A DNA stretch of 64,000 bases from CAYMZZ01 sp964395095 (lineage in GTDB: Bacteria; Bacteroidota; Bacteroidia; Chitinophagales; Chitinophagaceae). The position numbers and the translations under genes are program-made. Position 1 is the stretch's first letter; every line of letters begins with the position of its first letter. Below, one piece after another: positions 35,411 through 43,560 of this stretch. The DNA lies in assembly GCA_964395095.1 (NCBI GenBank), contig CAYMZZ010000002.1, forward strand, positions 310,001-374,000. The letters are read 5' to 3'. Below the pieces are notes generated by a model that was given only the letters and a program-made list of their open reading frames with translations, ran no database searches and had not been told where the DNA came from.

Positions 35411-36082
35411 ATGAGACAAGCTACACAACTTCTATTCTCACTCGTATTTTTTTCCCTCGTTTTCGGTAGTTGTAAGAATATGAACCGCTCACAGAAAGGT
35501 GCGGTTATTGGCGCGGCCGGTGGTGGTGCCGTGGGCGCGGTTATTGGTAAGGCTACCGGCAATACCGCCCTGGGGGCCATTATCGGCGCTACCGTAGGGG
35601 GCGTAACGGGCGCGGTGATTGGCAAGAAGATGGACAAACAGGCAGAAGAGATAAAGAATGAAGTGCCGGGTGCCAAAGTAGAAAGGGTAGGTGAGGGTAT
35701 TGTTGTTGAATTTAACAATAAGATACTTTTCGGATTTGACCAGTCGGTGTTAAGTGCCGCTGCCAAAACCAGCCTTGACGACCTGGTGACCATTCTCAAC
35801 AAGTATCCCGATACCGATATCGAAATTCAGGGGCATACCGATGATACCGGCACAGATACGTATAACCAGGGACTCTCGGAAAGAAGGGCCAAATCGGTAG
35901 CAGACTATCTGCGCGCAAAAGGCATCAGTTCCGCCCGATTAACCATCAAAGGTTTTGGAGAGTCAGCTCCCAAATATGCCAATGATTCGGAAGATGGCAG
36001 GGCCAACAACCGCCGGGTGGAATTCCTGATTACTGCCAACGAAAAAATGGTGGAAGATGCGAAGAAAGAAGCAGGTCAGTAA
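35411..36082 (+). CDS. OmpA-family lipoprotein with glycine zipper
   Basis: This is a 223-residue envelope lipoprotein. The lipobox FGSC places the lipidated cysteine at residue 21. Residues 29-75 form a glycine-zipper region (AVIGAAGGGAVGAVIGK repeated twice) that can insert in or span a membrane. The OmpA C-terminal peptidoglycan-binding domain covers about 100-212, with the motifs IEIQGHTDDTG, LSERRAKSVADYLRAKGI and NNRRVEFLI. It should link the outer membrane to peptidoglycan. It is followed by two further envelope genes on the same strand. Confidence 0.92.
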   Translation: MRQATQLLFSLVFFSLVFGSCKNMNRSQKGAVIGAAGGGAVGAVIGKATGNTALGAIIGATVGGVTGAVIGKKMDKQAEEIKNEVPGAKVERVGEGIVVEFNNKILFGFDQSVLSAAAKTSLDDLVTILNKYPDTDIEIQGHTDDTGTDTYNQGLSERRAKSVADYLRAKGISSARLTIKGFGESAPKYANDSEDGRANNRRVEFLITANEKMVEDAKKEAGQ

Positions 36083-36133
36083 CCCGCGTCAGATTACTTC
36101 GGAAAATTTTCAAAAACCAAACCAATAAAAACT

Positions 36134-36763
36134 ATGTTACGTACTATTGTATGCCTTGCCTTCACGATGATGTTGGCTTCAGGCCTTAACGCACAAGCTA
36201 CTTTTGGTGTCAGGGCCGGCGTGAATTTTAATAACGTTAATGGCAGGAATGAAGATGATGAAAAGATCATGGGGAAATTGCGCACGGCTTTTCATGCCGG
36301 TGCTAATGTGGAATTCGCTGTAGCGGAAGATTTTTATTTACAGCCCGGTGTGCTGTTTAGTATGAAAGGTGCAAAGACAAATGGTTCGGAATTTCCTTTT
36401 GACCTCAACATATCTTATATCGAAATTCCGGTTAATTTTATTTATAAGCCCGATTTGGGAACCGGGCGCATGTTACTCGGCTTTGGTCCATATCTGGCCA
36501 TTGGCTTGGATGCCAATTATAAAATAGGCGGAACGACTGTAGATTTTGAGTTTGGCGACGAACTCGGTGAACTTAAACGTATCGATGCGGGTGCCAACCT
36601 GCTGGTAGGATATGAGCTGGCTAATAATTTTTCATTTCAATTGAACGCGCAACTGGGAATGGTGAATATTGGGAACCGACCACCCGGTGACAATAATTCA
36701 AAGTTCAACCATACTGGTTTTGGACTCTCCTTCGGCTATCGGTTTGGCGGAACAAAAAAATAA
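36134..36763 (+). CDS. Outer-membrane beta-barrel protein (PorT/OMP_b-brl type)
   Basis: This 209-residue exported protein has a signal peptide (LRTIVCLAFTMMLASGLNAQ). The mature part is a small barrel of the outer-membrane-beta-barrel family. ATFGVRAGVNFNNVNG is the opening strand, FYLQPGVLFSMKGAK and YIEIPVNFIYKP are typical mid-barrel strands, and FGLSFGYRFGG is the closing strand with a near-terminal aromatic. The lipoprotein gene that follows starts right after its stop codon. The function is unknown beyond the fold. Confidence 0.88.
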   Translation: MLRTIVCLAFTMMLASGLNAQATFGVRAGVNFNNVNGRNEDDEKIMGKLRTAFHAGANVEFAVAEDFYLQPGVLFSMKGAKTNGSEFPFDLNISYIEIPVNFIYKPDLGTGRMLLGFGPYLAIGLDANYKIGGTTVDFEFGDELGELKRIDAGANLLVGYELANNFSFQLNAQLGMVNIGNRPPGDNNSKFNHTGFGLSFGYRFGGTKK

Positions 36764-37258
36764 ATGGTCATGCAAAAATATCTATTGTATCTCCTCCTTG
36801 CTTCCCTGTTTGTTTCCTGTGGATCTTCCCGTAAGGCAGGCGCCAACCTGCCGGCACGTGATCAACTCAAAGGAAGCTGGCAGGTGACTGATATTGTTTT
36901 TGGCGGCGTGAGCGCGAGTGAAAAACTTTCTTTCACCCTGCTCGATGAGGGCCCTTCCGAATGCCTCAAAGGAAGTAGTTGGTATCTGCCGAATAATGGC
37001 AAAGGAAGCTATACGATCAATACGGGAACAGCGGGATGCAGTGCGGGCGAAAGAGCCATTGTTTGGTCGTATCAGAAGGAAAGCGACAAGGCCTATTTCC
37101 TTTATAAGCGTATGGAAGCGGGCATTAAAGCCAAAGATATTGCGGATGGATATCGCTTTGAGATTGTATCCGTTTCGGATACGGAGTTGGTACTTCAGTC
37201 TGCGATCAATTATCAAGGCAACCCGATCACCATTACTTACACCCTGGCCAGGGTGTAA
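36764..37258 (+). CDS. Hypothetical lipoprotein, lipocalin-like
   Basis: This is a 164-residue putative lipoprotein. The lipobox is FVSC, with Cys at residue 19 if the ATG at 36764 is used; an ATG at 36770 would also work. The mature part starts with a Ser/Gly linker and then QLKGSWQVTDIVFGG, the pattern of lipocalin-like small barrels in Bacteroidota. Strand-like segments continue to the end (GYRFEIVSVSDTELVLQS, TITYTLARV). It begins directly after the stop codon of the barrel gene, so the two are probably co-transcribed. Ligand and role are unknown. Confidence 0.75.
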   Translation: MVMQKYLLYLLLASLFVSCGSSRKAGANLPARDQLKGSWQVTDIVFGGVSASEKLSFTLLDEGPSECLKGSSWYLPNNGKGSYTINTGTAGCSAGERAIVWSYQKESDKAYFLYKRMEAGIKAKDIADGYRFEIVSVSDTELVLQSAINYQGNPITITYTLARV

Positions 37259-37268
37259 GTAATGGCTT

Positions 37269-38342
37269 TTAATTCTTTCCCAAACCTCCTTCGAGCAACC
37301 GCTCCAGGGATTCGGTCAGTATTTCGGGTCTGCGAGCGAGAAAAGTTTCCATTTTGTCGGCGGGCAGGCGTAGTTCATAGGTGCCATGCGTGGCGATTAT
37401 TCGATCAAAGCCCGGGTTAAGGGCCATAAATTCAGCAGCGTCCATATCGAGGTAGCGGGCGATAATGCCGGAATGATAACGACCTGTTATGGGTCTGGCC
37501 AGGGTGGCTTTATCACCCTCTTTATCTGGCTCTATGCCATTGGTTACAATCAGGTCGGGCTGCAATCTTTCACTCTCTTCCTTTGTAAGTGCCGTGATGC
37601 CGGCAAAGCCCGCCATTATCACCTGGGTAGCGATATATTTTTTAACGTGATTGCGCGATTCGCGGGGGAGCAGGTGCTGCAATTTCCAGAAATCGCGGGA
37701 ACCGCTCAGCCGAATGGCTTTGTTTACATTCCCCGGTCCGCCATTATAGGCCGCAATTACCAGCAACCAGTCTCCGTATTCTTTAAAAAGATACCGTAGG
37801 TATTTTGCCGCGGCATGTGTGCTCTTGGTTAAATCGCGACGCTCATCTACATAGCGTGTTACTTTCAATCCCATAGCACGGGCCGTAACGGGCATAAACT
37901 GCCAGGGCCCCACTGCACCCATATGGGAGCGGGCGCGGGTTTGTAATTGCGATTCCACAATGGCCAGGTACTTGAGTTCACCAGGCAGATCATATTCTCT
38001 GAATATGGACTCGATCAGGTAAAACTGCGGCTGAATTTTTTCCTTGATGGAGGCGAGGCGCTTGCCCATGCTGCCACGATAGCTATCCGTAAAACTGATA
38101 GCCATGGGATGGAGCTGCTCCTGCAGAATACCGAAACCGGTAAACTCCACCACAGGAATCTCCTTCAGGCTTGCTTTAGGGTCGTTGACGCCCAGGGTCA
38201 GCAAACTGTCTTTGATCAACAAGTCTGATGTATCCTTGAAATAGGGCGAAAAGCTACCCGAAGGCCGCGATGTAAAAGATGAGGCCAGGACCAACAGGCC
38301 CGGGACCAGGATTTTTGTGAACATTTCAGCAAAGTTTAGCAT
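37269..38342 (-). CDS. Lytic transglycosylase, SLT domain (MltD-like, no LysM)
   Basis: This envelope enzyme cleaves peptidoglycan glycan strands to give anhydro-muramyl ends. From the ATG at 38342 it has 357 residues; ATGs at 38351, 38324 and 38390 are alternatives. A hydrophobic N-terminal segment (ILVPGLLVLASSF) acts as export signal. The SLT domain covers about residues 105-230 with the catalytic Glu in AIVES (E130), GAVGPWQFMP at 142-151 and AAYNGGPGNVNKAI near 200. The C-terminal 100 residues lack clear LysM repeats, unlike E. coli MltD, though a degenerate one is possible. It is convergent with the lipoprotein gene, and gatA lies upstream on the same strand. Confidence 0.88.
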   Translation of the reverse strand: MLNFAEMFTKILVPGLLVLASSFTSRPSGSFSPYFKDTSDLLIKDSLLTLGVNDPKASLKEIPVVEFTGFGILQEQLHPMAISFTDSYRGSMGKRLASIKEKIQPQFYLIESIFREYDLPGELKYLAIVESQLQTRARSHMGAVGPWQFMPVTARAMGLKVTRYVDERRDLTKSTHAAAKYLRYLFKEYGDWLLVIAAYNGGPGNVNKAIRLSGSRDFWKLQHLLPRESRNHVKKYIATQVIMAGFAGITALTKEESERLQPDLIVTNGIEPDKEGDKATLARPITGRYHSGIIARYLDMDAAEFMALNPGFDRIIATHGTYELRLPADKMETFLARRPEILTESLERLLEGGLGKN

Positions 38343-38399
38343 CCCCTCCATGATGAATGGAGCATGAAACCGGTCCGGCCAAAGTATCAATTTATTCGT

Positions 38400-39833
38400 C
38401 TATCGGTGTAAGAGCTCGTCAGAAATGCGGAGCAAAGATAACTCATCCGTCCGGTTGGATAGTACCTGCAAGCCAAAAGCCATGCCAGTACTGTGACGGA
38501 AGAGGGGGAGGGAAATGGCGGGTATGCCCACCAAATTGGCCATAACAGTATAAATGTCAGCAAGATACATGGAAATTGGGTCCTCTGTCATCTCGCCAAC
38601 CCGAAATGCCGGACTGGGGCTTGTAGGCATGAAAATATAGTCAAACTCCTTGAAAATCAATTGTGTTTGATCATATAACAATTTTCTAACTTTTTGTGCA
38701 CGGGTAAAGTAGGCATCGTAGTAGCCGGCACTAAGTACAAAGCTGCCCAGCATGATGCGCCGCTTTACTTCCCATCCAAATCCTTCAGAGCGGCTATCCT
38801 CATAGAGTTGCTGGATATCTGCGGGTGCTGTGGCCGCGCGGAAGCCATATTTTACGCCATCGTAGCGCGAAAGATTGCTGGAGGCTTCGGCGGTGGTGAG
38901 CACATAATAGGCGGGAACGATATGATCGATCAGGTCAAACCCGACCGGCTCCACCCGGTGTCCTTTTTCCTGTAGTTCGGTAAGCAATTGACGGATGGCG
39001 GCAGCAATTTCCGGATCCAGGCTGGGATGATCGAGGGCCTGCGGAAACCAGGCGATACGGTAGGGAGCAGGCTCAGTTCTTCTCAGCTCTTTGCTGTAGG
39101 CCGGAGCAGGCTCCTGCATGGCAGTGCTGTCGTAGCCATCCTTCCCTGCCATTACTTCGAGCAGCAGCGCTATATCGGGGATGCTGGTTCCGAATATGCC
39201 AATCTGATCGAAGGAGGAAGCATACGCAATAAGTCCATGCCGCGAAATGCGACCATAGCCGGGCTTAAAACCAATTACCCCACAGAAGTCGGCCGGTTGG
39301 CGTACCGAACCTCCCGTATCGCTGCCCAACGATGCCATACAAAGTCCGGCCTGCACAGCCACCGCCGAGCCGCCGGATGAGCCACCCGGAATCCGGCTTT
39401 CATCGTCGGCATTCAACACTTTCCCATAGCAGGAATGTTCATTGGTGCTGCCCATCGCAAATTCATCGCAGTTGAGGGAGCCAATGATGATGGCGCCTGC
39501 ATCCAGCAATCTTTGCACAGCCGTGGCGGAATAGACTGAACGGAATCCCTTTAGCATCCGCGAGGCAGCGGTCAGGGAATGACCTTCGTAGGCAATCACA
39601 TCTTTGATACCGATGACCACACCATGCAAAGCTGATAGTTCGGTAGTGTTGTCGCGTAAAGCATCCAGCGAGCGGGCACGCTCAAGGGCTTCCTCTTCAT
39701 ATACTTCCACAAAGGCATTGAGGCGCTCCTTATCTCTTATTTGACCGAGATAATGCGTTACCGCCTGCAAACAGGTAACCCTCCCTTGCCGGAGACCGGC
39801 ATGGTATGCTTCAATGGATTGAAAGGAAAACAA
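38400..39833 (-). CDS. gatA: Asp-tRNA(Asn)/Glu-tRNA(Gln) amidotransferase subunit A
   Basis: GatA is the amidase subunit of GatCAB. It releases ammonia from glutamine so that GatB can convert Glu-tRNA(Gln) or Asp-tRNA(Asn) to the amide form. The 477-residue protein carries the Ser-cisSer-Lys triad: K77 in GIKDVI, S152 in PGGSSGGSA and the nucleophile S176 in SDTGGSVRQP. The GatA-specific segments GSLNCDEFAMGSTNE and GYGRISRHGLIAYASSFDQI are present, which separates it from general amidases. gatB and gatC are not in this window. Confidence 0.95.
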   Translation of the reverse strand: MFSFQSIEAYHAGLRQGRVTCLQAVTHYLGQIRDKERLNAFVEVYEEEALERARSLDALRDNTTELSALHGVVIGIKDVIAYEGHSLTAASRMLKGFRSVYSATAVQRLLDAGAIIIGSLNCDEFAMGSTNEHSCYGKVLNADDESRIPGGSSGGSAVAVQAGLCMASLGSDTGGSVRQPADFCGVIGFKPGYGRISRHGLIAYASSFDQIGIFGTSIPDIALLLEVMAGKDGYDSTAMQEPAPAYSKELRRTEPAPYRIAWFPQALDHPSLDPEIAAAIRQLLTELQEKGHRVEPVGFDLIDHIVPAYYVLTTAEASSNLSRYDGVKYGFRAATAPADIQQLYEDSRSEGFGWEVKRRIMLGSFVLSAGYYDAYFTRAQKVRKLLYDQTQLIFKEFDYIFMPTSPSPAFRVGEMTEDPISMYLADIYTVMANLVGIPAISLPLFRHSTGMAFGLQVLSNRTDELSLLRISDELLHR

Positions 39834-39890
39834 TAGTTGCCCGGCTTTTGGTAGCTACGTAAGTAAACTTATGGGGATAAAAGACTGCTA

Positions 39891-40097
39891 TCAGGAGTTC
39901 TTGATTTCAGCAGAGTTTTCTTCAATCTCTTTTTTCACGTTGCTCTTGGCATCGTTAAACTCACGCACACCCTTACCCAGTCCACGCATCAGCTCAGGTA
40001 TCTTGCGACCACCAAATAACAGCAACACGATAACCAGGATAATGATGATTTCGTTGGTACCCAATACACCGAGGAGATTAGTTTGTATCATGATCAT
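39891..40097 (-). CDS. tatA: Twin-arginine translocase subunit TatA/TatE
   Basis: TatA forms the pore-like oligomer that moves folded proteins across the inner membrane. The 68-residue protein has one N-terminal helix (EIIIILVIVLLLFGG, about residues 16-30), the conserved FGGRKIPELMRGLGKGVREF hinge and amphipathic helix, and a charged tail. That layout fits TatA or TatE rather than TatB, which is longer. tatC is not adjacent. A promoter word lies 14 bases upstream. Confidence 0.93.
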   Translation of the reverse strand: MIMIQTNLLGVLGTNEIIIILVIVLLLFGGRKIPELMRGLGKGVREFNDAKSNVKKEIEENSAEIKNS

Positions 40098-40111
40098 TGA
40101 TAATTAGATAC

Positions 40112-40119
40112 CAAAGATA
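40112..40119 (-). promoter_or_regulatory. -7 promoter box for tatA
   Basis: On the minus strand this reads TATCTTTG, an exact match to TAnnTTTG, 14 bases ahead of the tatA ATG at 40097. Confidence 0.5.
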
Positions 40120-40350
40120 CGGTGATTTGGGGATTTGTGGATTTGCGCAGCCAATGATTTGGGAATATGAGAATTCGGTGATTGGTGAATTCGGTGATTT
40201 GGGGATTTGTTGATTAGTTGATTCGCAAAGCTGGTGCTATGAGGAATTGAAAATGGTGTACTAAAGATGGGCGCCGTTTTCAACTATAATATTGGTTTTC
40301 TTGTCTTTAAACATCCAATCAAATCACCGAATCAACAAATAAACTAATTC
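40120..40350. repeat. Word-repeat inverted repeat between rplS and tatA
   Basis: Words such as GGTGATTTGGGGATTTG and GAATTCGGTGATTTG fill 40120-40225. The complementary words AATCAAATCACCGAATC and AACAAATAAACTAATTC fill 40315-40350. The pairing is by shared words rather than by one continuous register, so several alternative hairpins can form. It occupies the 307-base spacer together with the rplS terminator. Confidence 0.7.
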
Positions 40351-40351
40351 T

Positions 40352-40380
40352 AAAAAAAATGCCCCCGAAAATTCGGAGGC
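40352..40380 (-). terminator. Intrinsic terminator after rplS
   Basis: On the minus strand a 9 bp stem GCCTCCGAA/TTCGGGGGC (one G-T pair) with a two-base loop is followed by a run of eight Ts. It lies 24 bases after the rplS stop codon. Confidence 0.85.
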
Positions 40381-40404
40381 TCTATCACTAAAAAAGTTGT
40401 TGGC

Positions 40405-40776
40405 TTATTTTGCGGCTGCTTCGGCAGTAGTCATACGCTTCTCACGAATCCTTGCGCTCTTACCACTACGCTGACGCTGATAGAAGAGTTTGGCGCGGCG
40501 TACCTGGCCTTTCTTGTTCAATACGATGGAATCGATATTGGGAGATGCATAAGGGAAAACCCTTTCCACACCCACACCGTCAGAGATCTTACGAACGGTA
40601 AAGCTGGCGGTGAAGCCTGTGCCCTGCTTCTTGATCACATCACCCTTGAACGACTGGATACGCTCCTTATTACCTTCAATAATCTTATAGTTCACGGTAA
40701 TATTATCACCAGGACCAAAAGCAGGGAATTCCTTCTTCTTGCTCATCTGCTCATGTACGTAGGCTATAGCGTTCAT
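40405..40776 (-). CDS. rplS: 50S ribosomal protein L19
   Basis: L19 sits at the subunit interface of the ribosome. The start at 40776 gives MNAIAYVHEQMSKKKEFPAF, and 123 residues, near the usual 115-120; an upstream in-frame ATG would add eight residues outside the family. Core motifs are FGPGDNITVNYKIIEGNKER, the FKGDVIKKQG segment and the basic ending RRAKLFYQRQRSGKSARI. A promoter word precedes it and an intrinsic terminator follows, so it is probably transcribed alone. The usual neighbours trmD and rimM are absent. Confidence 0.96.
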   Translation of the reverse strand: MNAIAYVHEQMSKKKEFPAFGPGDNITVNYKIIEGNKERIQSFKGDVIKKQGTGFTASFTVRKISDGVGVERVFPYASPNIDSIVLNKKGQVRRAKLFYQRQRSGKSARIREKRMTTAEAAAK

Positions 40777-40797
40777 ATCTCTGTTTTTTAAGGAGGG

Positions 40798-40805
40798 CAA
40801 AGGTA
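40798..40805 (-). promoter_or_regulatory. -7 promoter box for rplS
   Basis: The minus strand reads TACCTTTG, an exact match to TAnnTTTG, 21 bases ahead of the rplS start. Confidence 0.5.
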
Positions 40806-40836
40806 GGATGCCCGGGGTGAATATCCAAATGTATTT

Positions 40837-41030
40837 GAGTTGTAAGTTGTAAGTTTTAGGTTATAAGTTAGTTGGTTTTGGGATTGGGGTCATTACAGTC
40901 TGATTTTGAAGGTTTTGGAGCAATCTTCATCAAAAAATTGGCAACCCCGATTCTTGCCTGCAATCGCAGATTTGAAACAGCCTCCATTTAATCCAAAACT
41001 TAAGACTTATAACTTATAACCTATAACTAC
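40837..41030. repeat. Word-repeat inverted repeat between rny and rplS
   Basis: The left arm 40837-40875 is made of GTTGTAAG, GTTTTAGG and GTTATAAG words. The right arm 40993-41030 is made of CCAAAACTTAAG, CTTATAACTTATAACC and TATAACTAC words, largely complementary. The right arm ends four bases from the rny stop codon, so the element abuts the 3' end of rny. The interior (40876-40992) has no coding frame. Confidence 0.75.
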
Positions 41031-41033
41031 TCC

Positions 41034-42599
41034 CTATCGCGCTACATTCACCGTCCTCTTCTCCCTAATCACCGTCACTTTAATCTGCCCCGGGAAGGTC
41101 ATTTCGGTCTGGATCTTCTGGGCTATTTCGAAGGAAAGTTTTTCGGAGTCGTTATCGGTTACTTTATCGGCTTCTACAATCACACGCAGCTCACGACCCG
41201 CCTGGATGGCGTAGGCTTTTTCCACACCCGGGTACGTCATGGCCAGGTTTTCGAGGTCCTTGATCCGCTGCAGGTATTGCTGCATGATCTCGCGGCGGGC
41301 ACCGGGCCGGGCGCCACTGATGGCATCGCAGGCCTGTACAATGGGAGAGATCACATATTGCATTTCCATTTCATCGTGGTGGGCGCCAATGGCATTTACC
41401 ACCGCGGGGTTTTCTCCATATTTCTCTGCGAGCTTGGCACCCAGCAGGGCATGGCTCAGTTCGCTTTCTTCATCGGGAACCTTACCAATATCATGCAATA
41501 AGCCTGCACGTTTGGCCAGCTTGGGGTTCATACCCAGCTCGGCAGCCATGGTGGCACAAAGGTTGGCGGTTTCGCGGCTGTGCATTAGCAGGTTTTGACC
41601 ATAAGAGCTACGGTAGCGCATACGGCCTACCATCCTTACCAGCTCTTTATGTAGCCCATGAATGCCCAGTTCAATTACCGTGCGCTCACCAATCTCCATC
41701 ACCTGCTCTTCAATCTGCTTGCGGGTCTTTTCCACTACTTCCTCAATGCGGGCGGGGTGAATACGACCATCCGCCACCAGTCGCTGCAGACTCAGTCGGG
41801 CGATTTCGCGGCGCAGGGGGTCGAAGCTGGAAAGCAGGATGGCTTCCGGGGTATCATCCACAATCAGATCCACACCCGTGGCCGCCTCAATGGCACGGAT
41901 ATTCCGGCCCTCACGGCCAATGATCTGGCCTTTGATTTCGTCGCTCTCGAGGTTAAATACCGTAATCGAGTTTTCAATAGCCTGTTCGGCAGCCGTACGC
42001 TGAATGGTCTGAATAATGATTTTGCGGGCTTCCTTATTTGCTTTTTGCTTGGCTTCGTCGATGATTTCCTGTTGCATGGCCAGGGCCTGGGTTTGCGCCT
42101 CATTACGCAGGCTTTCCACGATCTGTGCCTTGGCTTCTTCCGCAGAAAGGCCGGCAATTTTTTCAAGCCGGCGAATATGCTCCTCCTGGTGTTTTTCCAG
42201 TTCAGTTCGCTTGATATTCACAAGGTCGATCTGGCGATTCAGGTTCTCCTTGATCGCTTCGTTTTCCTTGATCTGCTTATCCAGGTTGCCTTCTTTCTGA
42301 TTGATGGTTTGCTCTTTCTGACGGATCCGGTTTTCCGCGTCGTTGATCTTGCGGTTGCGGTCGTTTACTTCACGGTCGTGAGCAGCTTTCAGTTGAACAA
42401 ATTTCTCCTTGGCTTCCAGTTCTTTCTCTTTGCGGATGGTCTCGGCCCGGAGACTGGCTTCTTTGAGGATATTTTGCGATTGGAGTTCTGCTTCTTCCAG
42501 CTTTCTTTTTGTGTTTTTTGAAAAGATCAGCTTACCCACCAGAAGACCGACTACGAGAGCGGCGGCCCCGATGACAATGGACAATATATTCGAATCCAT
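41034..42599 (-). CDS. rny: Ribonuclease Y
   Basis: RNase Y is a membrane-anchored endoribonuclease that starts mRNA decay in many bacteria. The 521-residue protein has an N-terminal transmembrane helix (LSIVIGAAALVVGLLVGKLI, residues 5-24). A long charged coiled coil runs from about 30 to 205, then a KH domain near 215-275 (GQIIGREGRNIRAIEAATGV). The HD domain starts near 330, with the metal motif AGLLHDIGK. All catalytic segments are intact. It has its own promoter word 88 bases upstream. Confidence 0.96.
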   Translation of the reverse strand: MDSNILSIVIGAAALVVGLLVGKLIFSKNTKRKLEEAELQSQNILKEASLRAETIRKEKELEAKEKFVQLKAAHDREVNDRNRKINDAENRIRQKEQTINQKEGNLDKQIKENEAIKENLNRQIDLVNIKRTELEKHQEEHIRRLEKIAGLSAEEAKAQIVESLRNEAQTQALAMQQEIIDEAKQKANKEARKIIIQTIQRTAAEQAIENSITVFNLESDEIKGQIIGREGRNIRAIEAATGVDLIVDDTPEAILLSSFDPLRREIARLSLQRLVADGRIHPARIEEVVEKTRKQIEEQVMEIGERTVIELGIHGLHKELVRMVGRMRYRSSYGQNLLMHSRETANLCATMAAELGMNPKLAKRAGLLHDIGKVPDEESELSHALLGAKLAEKYGENPAVVNAIGAHHDEMEMQYVISPIVQACDAISGARPGARREIMQQYLQRIKDLENLAMTYPGVEKAYAIQAGRELRVIVEADKVTDNDSEKLSFEIAQKIQTEMTFPGQIKVTVIREKRTVNVAR

Positions 42600-42686
42600 G
42601 AATGAGTTGTTTAATGTGTTCCAAAATGATATAGTCTGTTCTGCGTCTCATCACGATGGCAGATGTCCGGAATTAAGGACATTAGG

Positions 42687-42694
42687 CGAAGATA
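42687..42694 (-). promoter_or_regulatory. -7 promoter box for rny
   Basis: The minus strand reads TATCTTCG, one change from TAnnTTTG, 87 bases ahead of the rny start. Confidence 0.4.
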
Positions 42695-42860
42695 AAAAAA
42701 TGCGCTGAATAAAGCCCGTTGATATTTGAGGCATTGGGCGATAGGAGCCTGACTGGCAAGGACTTTCTTTGGTCCCCCTCCCTGCGCCGATGGTTCGGAA
42801 AGTACTGACCCTTCGTTGACCGGCAGCGGAGGTAATGGTGAACGAATATGGCTGGTGGGC

Positions 42861-43145
42861 TTATTTAGAAAGCTGATTATCAATTGATTTTTCAATTTCT
42901 TCCAGCTTTTGAAACATATCGGGAGGCAGGGCTGATATGTCCTGGCTCCGTTCGGTAGCCAGCCAGATCAGCACCATCGCGATATAATCCTGCATGTCTT
43001 TACCGGCAAAATGGGTCTTATATTCCAGTATCTTTTCATTGATGGTCTTCACTGTCTTTCGCACCACTTCCTCATCAGCCGGGTTCATTTTGATTCGGTA
43101 GTTGCGATCGCCAATCACAATTGTCGCGGCAATTAACTCAGGCAT
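42861..43145 (-). CDS. zapA: Cell division protein ZapA
   Basis: ZapA binds FtsZ and bundles its filaments at the division site. The start at 43145 gives MPELIAATIVIGDRNYRIKM and 94 residues; an upstream in-frame ATG would add 33 residues without family similarity. The N-terminal beta-rich FtsZ-binding head (IVIGDRNYRIKMNPADEE) is followed by a helix that forms the coiled-coil dimer (VRKTVKTINEKILEY, MFQKLEEIEKSIDNQL). It lies between pheT with its coiled-coil neighbour and rny, a frequent order in Bacteroidota. Confidence 0.9.
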   Translation of the reverse strand: MPELIAATIVIGDRNYRIKMNPADEEVVRKTVKTINEKILEYKTHFAGKDMQDYIAMVLIWLATERSQDISALPPDMFQKLEEIEKSIDNQLSK

Positions 43146-43273
43146 AACTTGCAATTTTAGAAAATGCTGTTTATATTCGACTCCCCTTTTACATGAAGGC
43201 GCATTCCGCACCGTATGAATCTTGCTTTTCCCAACCCCATGCAAGCGAACTTAACCAAAACACTTATTGAAAC

Positions 43274-43528
43274 ATGTTCGCCAAAATTAAGCCATCAATG
43301 TTTATTGATGCCCTTCAACTGGAATTAACTTCCGCCAACGGTTCACATCTCAAAGCAGTGCTGCGCGACGAAAAGGGTAGTGTGTGCGGCAGCCTCGAAA
43401 AATCGGTGGCTTGTGAAAACGAAGCCTTTACCTGGAGCGGCCTCAACGACCTTCCTTATGGCACCTACACACTGGAACTTTCGCAGGGTGATGATCAGAT
43501 GGAAATGCGTTTGGTAAAAAGAGTTTAA
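43274..43528 (+). CDS. Small protein resembling a free-standing T9SS type A sorting domain
   Basis: This is an 84-residue protein on the opposite strand to its neighbours. It has no signal peptide: the N-terminus MFAKIKPSMFIDALQLELTS is not hydrophobic enough. The rest reads like the seven-stranded C-terminal sorting domain of type IX cargo. VLRDEKGSVCGSL resembles the usual turn after the first strands, and LNDLPYGTYTLELSQG plus MEMRLVKRV mimic the ending L-x-x-G-x-Y-x-x-x-I, then K-hydrophobic-V-K-basic. A short cytoplasmic protein with this fold is unexpected. The similarity is my reading of the pattern and could be a chance beta-sandwich. Confidence 0.7.
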   Translation: MFAKIKPSMFIDALQLELTSANGSHLKAVLRDEKGSVCGSLEKSVACENEAFTWSGLNDLPYGTYTLELSQGDDQMEMRLVKRV

Positions 43529-43560
43529 AGCGGGCTTCCCCTGCCTGATGTTGCCGGCGA

